Below, one piece after another: positions 56,822 through 64,000 of a stretch of DNA of 64,000 bases. The stretch lies in NCBI RefSeq assembly GCF_014192055.1, contig NZ_JACHXM010000012.1, positions 33,494 to 97,493 of the forward strand. The letters are read 5' to 3'. The position numbers were made by a program, and so were the translations under genes. The notes beneath the pieces are model-generated. The model did not search any database. It was given only the letters and a program-made list of their open reading frames with translations, and was not told the DNA's origin. This DNA is from Halomonas organivorans. GTDB lineage: Bacteria > Pseudomonadota > Gammaproteobacteria > Pseudomonadales > Halomonadaceae. How positions within the stretch are numbered: the first letter of the stretch is position 1; each line of letters opens with the position of its first letter.

Positions 56822-58291
56822 GTGTCGCTCGCTCTCTGGCAACAGTGTCTCGATACCCTGCAGGACGAACTGAGTTCCCAGCAGTTCAATACCTGGATCC
56901 GTCCGCTGCAGGCGGAGGAAGGGGAAGCCAACCAGCTGCGGCTGCTGGCTCCCAACCGTTTCGTGCGCGATTGGGTGAGTGACAAGTATGCCAAGCGGAT
57001 CAGCGAGCTCATGCGCGAGCTCGCCCCTGCCAAGCCCCCCAAGGTGGTGTTGACCGTGGGGAGTCGCCGAGCCGCTGCGGCGCCTGCCCCGCAGCCCCGC
57101 GAGCTGGGCGATCCGGTGTCCGCCGCGCCGCGTGCTCCGGCGGTGCGTACGCCTCCGCGCGGGGATGTCGCCGACGAGAGTGAGATCGAACGGCTTCGTG
57201 ACGAAGGGGCGGAGCCCGCTCGACGGCCTGGTGGTGAGCGCCAGGTGCAGGTCGAGGGTAGTCTCAAGCACAATAGCGGCCTCAATCCCAACTTCACTTT
57301 CGAGACCTTCGTCGAGGGCAAGTCCAACCAGCTGGCTCGGGCCGCCTCGCGCCAGGTGTCGGAGAATCCCGGCGGCGCCTACAACCCGCTGTTCCTCTAT
57401 GGCGGTGTCGGTCTCGGCAAGACCCACTTGATGCATGCGGTTGGCAATGCCCTGGCAGGGCGGCGGGAGAATGCCCGGGTCGTCTACCTGCACTCGGAGC
57501 GATTCGTCGCCGACATGGTCAAGGCGCTGCAGCTTAATGCCATCAACGATTTCAAGCGCTTCTATCGCAGTGTCGATGCGCTGCTGATCGATGATATCCA
57601 GTTCTTCGCCGGCAAGGAGCGTTCGCAGGAGGAGTTCTTCCACACCTTCAACGCCTTGCTCGAGGGGGGGCAGCAGATGATCCTGACCTCGGACCGCTAT
57701 CCCAAGGAGATCAGCGGGGTCGAGGAGCGGCTCAAGTCCCGCTTCGGTTGGGGGCTCACGGTCGCCATCGAGCCGCCGGAGCTGGAGACCCGGGTGGCGA
57801 TCCTGATGAAGAAGGCCGATCAGGCCAAGGTCGACCTGCCTCATGATGCGGCCTTCTTCATCGCCCAGAAGATCCGCTCCAACGTCCGCGAGCTGGAAGG
57901 CGCACTCAAGAAGGTCATCGCCGACTCCCACTTCATGGGCAAGCCGATCACCCAGGACTTCATCCGCGAATCGCTCAAGGACCTGCTGGCCCTCCAGGAC
58001 AAGCAGGTTGGCGTCGACAATATCCAGCGCACCGTGGCCGAGTACTACAAGATCAAGCTTGCCGATCTGCTCTCCAAGCGCCGCTCGCGCTCTGTGGCTC
58101 GGCCTCGGCAGGTCGCCATGGCGTTGGCCAAGGAACTGACCAATCATAGCCTGCCGGAAATCGGTGACGCCTTCGGCGGTCGGGATCACACCACCGTGCT
58201 GCATGCCTGCCGCAAGGTGCAGGCGCTTCAGGAAGAGAACGCGGATATCCGCGAGGATTACAAGAATCTACTGCGTCTATTGACCAGCTGA
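56822..58291 (+). CDS. dnaA: Chromosomal replication initiator DnaA
   Basis: The AAA+ initiator that binds DnaA boxes and opens oriC. Domain I (1-80; [20 protein letters not shown]), a linker (80-145), domain III with Walker A GGVGLGKT (194-201) and Walker [20 protein letters not shown], and the DNA-binding domain IV with [15 protein letters not shown]. The start is GTG 56822 with GAGG upstream. It has 489 residues. First of dnaA-dnaN-recF-gyrB. Confidence 0.97.
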   Translation: MSLALWQQCLDTLQDELSSQQFNTWIRPLQAEEGEANQLRLLAPNRFVRDWVSDKYAKRISELMRELAPAKPPKVVLTVGSRRAAAAPAPQPRELGDPVSAAPRAPAVRTPPRGDVADESEIERLRDEGAEPARRPGGERQVQVEGSLKHNSGLNPNFTFETFVEGKSNQLARAASRQVSENPGGAYNPLFLYGGVGLGKTHLMHAVGNALAGRRENARVVYLHSERFVADMVKALQLNAINDFKRFYRSVDALLIDDIQFFAGKERSQEEFFHTFNALLEGGQQMILTSDRYPKEISGVEERLKSRFGWGLTVAIEPPELETRVAILMKKADQAKVDLPHDAAFFIAQKIRSNVRELEGALKKVIADSHFMGKPITQDFIRESLKDLLALQDKQVGVDNIQRTVAEYYKIKLADLLSKRRSRSVARPRQVAMALAKELTNHSLPEIGDAFGGRDHTTVLHACRKVQALQEENADIREDYKNLLRLLTS

Positions 58292-58362
58292 TTCTCTCAT
58301 ATGCGATCGACCGGTCGGGTCGCCGGCCTCAATTCCTCCAGGACAAGAGAAGTGGAGTCGAC

Positions 58363-59466
58363 ATGAAATTTTCCATCTCCCGTGAAGCGCTGCTGCGCCC
58401 CCTGGCGCTGGTCGCCGGCGTGGTGGAGCGCCGCCAGACCCTGCCGGTGCTGTCGAACGTGCTGATCCAGGTCGAGCAGGATCAAGTCTCGTTGACCGGT
58501 ACCGACCTCGAGGTCGAGCTGATCGGGCGCACCGTGGCGAGTCAAGTGGAGCAGCCCGGCGGCATCACCGTGCCGGCCCGCAAGCTGATGGACATCTGCA
58601 AGTCATTGCCCGATCAGGCCGAGATTCAGCTGTCCGTGGAAGAGGGCAGGGCGGTTCTGCGCAGCGGCCGCTCGCGTTTCACCCTGTCGACTCTGCCGGT
58701 CGCTGAATTCCCCAGCATCGAAGACGGCCAGAGTAGCGTCGAGTTGAGCCTGCCACGTGGCACTCTCAAGCATCTCATCGACGCGACCTCCTTCGCCATG
58801 GCGCAGCAGGATGTACGCTACTATCTCAATGGCATGCTGCTGGAATTCGCCAGTAACCTGGTGCGTACCGTGGCGACCGATGGCCACCGCCTGGCCGTCT
58901 GTTCCCGGCCGGCCGATATTCAGGTGGAGCCGTCCCAGAAATTGATCGTGCCGCGTAAAGGGGTGCTCGAGCTGGTGCGACTGCTGGACGACGGAGAAGA
59001 GCCGGTCAGCCTGACCCTCGGTGCCACCCACATTCGTGCCCACACCGGCGACTTTACCTTCACGTCCAAGCTGGTCGACGGCAAGTTCCCCGACTACGAA
59101 CGGGTGGTGCCCCGTGGCGGCGACAAGGTATTTATCGCCGAGCGTGCCGAATTGCGCCAGGTGCTGTCGCGTACCGCCATCCTTTCCAACGAGAAATATC
59201 GTGGGGTGCGTCTCAATCTCGAGGAAGGCAACCTGCGGGTGATGGCCAATAACCCCGAGCAGGAGGAGGCCGAGGAAAACGTGGGCATCGAGTATGCTGG
59301 CCCGGCCATGGAGATCGGCTTCAACGTCGGCTACCTGGTGGACGTTCTCAACGTGCTTGACGAGGATCGGGTGCAGATGACCTTGGCCGACCCCAATAGC
59401 AGTGCGGTGATGGAAGAGCCGGGTGGTGGCGATGCGCTCTATGTCGTCATGCCGATGCGCCTCTGA
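58363..59466 (+). CDS. dnaN: DNA polymerase III sliding clamp (beta)
   Basis: The ring-shaped processivity clamp. It begins MKFSISREALLRPLALVAGV and ends ALYVVMPMRL, the canonical termini, with LPVLSNVLIQVE and YYLNGMLLEF in between. It has 367 residues, in line with E. coli's 366. The start has a GGAG-like site upstream. It follows dnaA by 71 bp. Confidence 0.97.
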   Translation: MKFSISREALLRPLALVAGVVERRQTLPVLSNVLIQVEQDQVSLTGTDLEVELIGRTVASQVEQPGGITVPARKLMDICKSLPDQAEIQLSVEEGRAVLRSGRSRFTLSTLPVAEFPSIEDGQSSVELSLPRGTLKHLIDATSFAMAQQDVRYYLNGMLLEFASNLVRTVATDGHRLAVCSRPADIQVEPSQKLIVPRKGVLELVRLLDDGEEPVSLTLGATHIRAHTGDFTFTSKLVDGKFPDYERVVPRGGDKVFIAERAELRQVLSRTAILSNEKYRGVRLNLEEGNLRVMANNPEQEEAEENVGIEYAGPAMEIGFNVGYLVDVLNVLDEDRVQMTLADPNSSAVMEEPGGGDALYVVMPMRL

Positions 59467-59484
59467 CGCTACCGTCGATTCTGC

Positions 59485-60600
59485 ATGCCCCTAGATCGTC
59501 TCGTCTTCCAGGGTTTGCGTAACCTCCAGGCCCTGGAGTTCAGCCCAGGGCCTGGGATCAATATCTTCGTGGGTGCCAACGGCAGCGGCAAGACCAGCCT
59601 GCTGGAAGGCATTCACGTGTTGGGCATGGGGCGCTCCTTCCGCACGAGGCGGCTGCGCCATGCCATCTCCCATGAAGCCGAGAGCCTGACCCTCCATGGG
59701 CGCCTGATGGGCACTCCTCCCTTGCCGATCGGTGTGCGCCGCCATCGAGACGCCGACGAACTCGAGCTGCGCCTTGGCGGTGAGCGGCTGGAACGCCTTT
59801 CCGGGCTGGTCGAGGTATTGCCATTGCAGCTGATCAATCCGGATGCATTTCGCTTGCTCGAGGGATCTCCGTCTGGCCGCCGCGAGTTTCTCGACTGGGG
59901 AGTGTTTCACGTGAAACACGACTTTCTCGATGCATGGCGGCGCTATCGACGAGCCCTCAAGCATCGGAATGCCCTGCTCAGGCATGGTAGAATGCACGAT
60001 GCTTCACTGGATGCCTGGGAGCAGGAGCTGGTGCTGTGGGGCGAACGGATGGATGCCTTGCGACGTGAATGGATGGCGGATTTCCAACCGGTATTCAGCG
60101 AGACCCTTGCCGGGCTGATCGAGCTTCCTGGCCTGAGCCTGCGTTACTCACGAGGATGGGACCGCAAGCGCCCCCTGGCGGAGGTGCTGCATCAGGGAAG
60201 AGAGACCGATCGTCAAATGGGGTTCACTCAGCAGGGGCCCCAACGGGCCGACTTGGGTATTCGCCTCGAAAAGCGGCCGGCCGTCGAGGTGCTGTCGCGA
60301 GGCCAGCAGAAGCTGGTGGTGAGTGCTCTCAAGCTGGCCCAGGGGCGGCTGCTGGAACAGGCCACTGGCCAGTCCTGCATTTATCTGATCGATGATCTTC
60401 CCGCTGAACTGGACCAGGCGCACCGCCGGGTTTTCTGCGCCTGGTTGGAGAAAATGCGCTGTCAGGCATTCATCACTAGTGTCGACCCGGAGGCTCTGGC
60501 CGGCTCGTGGAGCACGCAGACGCCGGTGGCGATGTTTCACGTGAAACGCACCGATTCGGGGCAGGGGCAGCTGCTGCCAACGGACAGACAGACTTCATGA
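59485..60600 (+). CDS. recF: DNA replication and repair protein RecF
   Basis: An SMC-like ATPase that loads RecA on gapped DNA with RecOR. Walker A is FVGANGSGKTSLLEGIHVLG (residues 28-47), the signature is VLSRGQQKLVVSALKLAQGR, and Walker B is CIYLIDDLPAELDQ. It has 371 residues. Two parS-like sites lie inside its coding sequence; the first encodes FHVKH (141-145) and the second falls near the 3' end, so the partition sites have shaped the protein at these points. Confidence 0.95.
   Translation: MPLDRLVFQGLRNLQALEFSPGPGINIFVGANGSGKTSLLEGIHVLGMGRSFRTRRLRHAISHEAESLTLHGRLMGTPPLPIGVRRHRDADELELRLGGERLERLSGLVEVLPLQLINPDAFRLLEGSPSGRREFLDWGVFHVKHDFLDAWRRYRRALKHRNALLRHGRMHDASLDAWEQELVLWGERMDALRREWMADFQPVFSETLAGLIELPGLSLRYSRGWDRKRPLAEVLHQGRETDRQMGFTQQGPQRADLGIRLEKRPAVEVLSRGQQKLVVSALKLAQGRLLEQATGQSCIYLIDDLPAELDQAHRRVFCAWLEKMRCQAFITSVDPEALAGSWSTQTPVAMFHVKRTDSGQGQLLPTDRQTS
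59903..59918. promoter_or_regulatory. parS site (perfect) inside recF
   Basis: TGTTTCACGTGAAACA is an exact 16-bp parS palindrome, read in frame as FHVKH in RecF. It should bind ParB, encoded at 26.1 kb. Confidence 0.92.
60533..60548. promoter_or_regulatory. parS site (15/16) near the recF 3' end
   Basis: TGTTTCACGTGAAACG differs from consensus at the last base only. It is coding within recF (FHVKR). Confidence 0.88.
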
Positions 60601-60608
60601 CGGAGTAG

Positions 60609-63032
<2,424 letters not shown>

Positions 63033-63045
63033 CCGGGCGAGGCGA

Positions 63046-63061
63046 TGTTTCACGTGAAACG
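63046..63061. promoter_or_regulatory. parS site (15/16) downstream of gyrB
   Basis: TGTTTCACGTGAAACG lies 13 bases after the gyrB stop, with one mismatch to the parS consensus. Confidence 0.88.
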
Positions 63062-63096
63062 CGACTAGCACAGGGCTGCAGGCGTCGAGCGACAAG

Positions 63097-63127
63097 AAAA
63101 CCCCGAAGGTTCAGCCTTCGGGGTTTT
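63097..63127. terminator. Terminator of gyrB
   Basis: AAAACCCCGAAGG and CCTTCGGGGTTTT form a 13-bp stem with loop TTCAG and flanking A and T tracts. It can act in both directions and separates gyrB from gmhB. Confidence 0.92.
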
Positions 63128-63160
63128 CTGTTATGGAGGTCGAATCCATGCTGCTGATTC

Positions 63161-63237
63161 GCAGCCCGCAGCCCGCAGCCCGCAGCCCGCAGCCCGCAGC
63201 CCGCAGCCCGCAGCCCGCAGCCCGCAGCCCGCAGCCT
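63161..63237. repeat. GCAGCCC heptamer tandem repeat (first tract)
   Basis: Ten perfect copies of GCAGCCC in a row plus an eleventh ending in T. The gmhB stop codon lies in the last unit, so tract changes could alter the gmhB 3' end. Confidence 0.95.
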
Positions 63238-63802
63238 ACAGCTGCTTTTCGAGCAGCCAGTCGACGAAGGCGGCCAGGTCGTCGAACAGCGATGTCCGGC
63301 CATCGCTGGTCAGCTCGGGATACTTGGCAAGGGTACGCTCTCCCTTGCCGGTGCGCACCAGCACCGGATGGCAGCCGACCGCTTCGCCGGCCTCAAGGTC
63401 GCGCAGGCTGTCACCGACCATCCAGCCTCCCGTCAGGTCCTCGATACCGAGCTCCGCGCCCAGTCGCTTGAGTAGACCTGGCAGCGGCTTACGGCACTCG
63501 CAGCCATCGCTGGGGCCATGTGGGCAGTGGGCAATGGCGGCGATCTGGCCGCCGGCATCCGCGACGAGGGTGTTCAGCCGTTCGTGCATTGCCGCCAGCG
63601 TGGCTTCGTCGTAGTACCCGCGGGCGATCCCGGACTGGTTGGTGGCCACCACCACCGTCCATCCCGCCTGGGAGAGCCGAGCAATGGCCGTGATGGCCTG
63701 TGGGTAGGGCAGGAACTCGTCGAGGGACTTCACATAGTCGTCGGAATCCTGATTGATCACGCCATCGCGATCGAGGATGACGAGTTTCTCGGCAAGCGGC
63801 AT
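63236..63802 (-). CDS. gmhB: D-glycero-beta-D-manno-heptose-1,7-bisphosphate 7-phosphatase
   Basis: A HAD-family phosphatase for LPS heptose synthesis. The catalytic motif LDRDGVIN holds Asp11 and Asp13; ATNQSGIARG is motif II, and MVGDSLRDLEAG carries the Mg aspartate. The zinc site is CPHGPSDGCECRKP, giving Cys93, His95, Cys101 and Cys103. It has 188 residues, as usual. It is convergent with gyrB. Heptamer repeat tracts lie on both sides. Confidence 0.92.
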   Translation of the reverse strand: MPLAEKLVILDRDGVINQDSDDYVKSLDEFLPYPQAITAIARLSQAGWTVVVATNQSGIARGYYDEATLAAMHERLNTLVADAGGQIAAIAHCPHGPSDGCECRKPLPGLLKRLGAELGIEDLTGGWMVGDSLRDLEAGEAVGCHPVLVRTGKGERTLAKYPELTSDGRTSLFDDLAAFVDWLLEKQL

Positions 63803-63843
63803 ATCGCGCTCCAGGCAAGATGCTAGGTAGTCTGAGTCGGAAG

Positions 63844-63859
63844 TGTTTCACGTGGAACA
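63844..63859. promoter_or_regulatory. parS-like site (15/16) upstream of gmhB
   Basis: TGTTTCACGTGGAACA has a single mismatch in the right half-site. It is the fourth parS-like site within 4 kb. Confidence 0.8.
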
Positions 63860-63906
63860 GGCAATGCCAAGCTTGCCTGGACTGCGTCCGTCGCTGGAAG
63901 ATCTTC

Positions 63907-64000
63907 GCAGCCCGCAGCCCGCAGCCCGCAGCCCGCAGCCCGCAGCCCGCAGCCCGCAGCCCGCAGCCCGCAGCCCGCAGCCCGCAGCCCGCAGCCCGCA
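63907..64000. repeat. GCAGCCC heptamer tandem repeat (second tract, runs off the edge)
   Basis: At least 13 uninterrupted copies of GCAGCCC fill the last 94 bases and continue past the window. The unit is identical to the tract 3' of gmhB. Confidence 0.95.

Noticed and set aside
63907..64000. CRISPR array
   Set aside because: The repeats are 7-bp head-to-tail units with no spacers and no cas genes nearby.

Overview
The window looks like the origin-proximal part of the chromosome of a high-GC gammaproteobacterium, most likely a member of the Halomonadaceae (Halomonas-like). This rests on the mnmG-rsmG-parA-parB-atpIBEFHAGDC and rpmH-rnpA-yidC-mnmE blocks, the dnaA-dnaN-recF-gyrB block with parS sites around it, and the overall protein sequences. 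The genus call is an inference from style and gene order, not from a database search.

Layout. 1-3.8 kb: pstSCA phosphate transport (pstA runs off the left edge) with a Pho-box-like site. 3.9-12 kb: a thioesterase, an orphan TRAP binding protein, uvrD, a REP-like palindrome cluster, a HexR-type regulator, a small conserved-looking protein, an NSS-family transporter and a DUF72 protein. 12-18.7 kb: glmS, glmU, apbE, uppP and mgtE (cell-wall precursor supply and Mg transport). 18.8-26 kb: the complete nine-gene ATP synthase operon with a recognisable sigma-70 promoter and a terminator. 26-30.5 kb: parB, parA, rsmG, mnmG, followed by an AT-rich region with many DnaA-box-like sequences. 31-41 kb: a polar amino-acid ABC transporter, erpA, argC, a CLC channel, hemJ, thiD, hemL and a P-loop kinase-like protein.

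41.0-48.5 kb is the unusual part: an apparently self-contained surface-export locus. A sigma-54 promoter with an upstream IHF-type site precedes four secreted proteins: a 405-aa Gly-rich repetitive protein, a 130-aa protein that shares its C-terminal NxTG[FI][YF]NS motif, a periplasmic C39-type Cys peptidase, and a 248-aa protein with a double-glycine-like LS...LRGG motif. On the other strand, past a shared bidirectional terminator, lie an outer-membrane beta-barrel, a VpsR-like sigma-54 activator with an intact GAFTGA loop, and a VpsT/CsgD-like LuxR regulator carrying the WMSR form of the c-di-GMP-binding motif. The set resembles the logic of curli and Fap (secreted subunits, C39 peptidase, OM pore, biofilm regulators) but the subunits are not recognisable as either. 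I propose a c-di-GMP- and sigma-54-controlled extracellular Gly-rich fibre or matrix system.

48.8-64 kb: rdgB, hemW, an OmpA-family lipoprotein, rlmJ, mnmE, yidC, rnpA, rpmH, the probable oriC (four perfect DnaA boxes), dnaA, dnaN, recF, gyrB, gmhB, four parS sites (two inside recF), and two tracts of a GCAGCCC heptamer repeat, the last running off the right edge. yidD is not found in its usual place between rnpA and yidC, and mnmG and mnmE, often neighbours, are separated by about 22 kb that includes the export locus.
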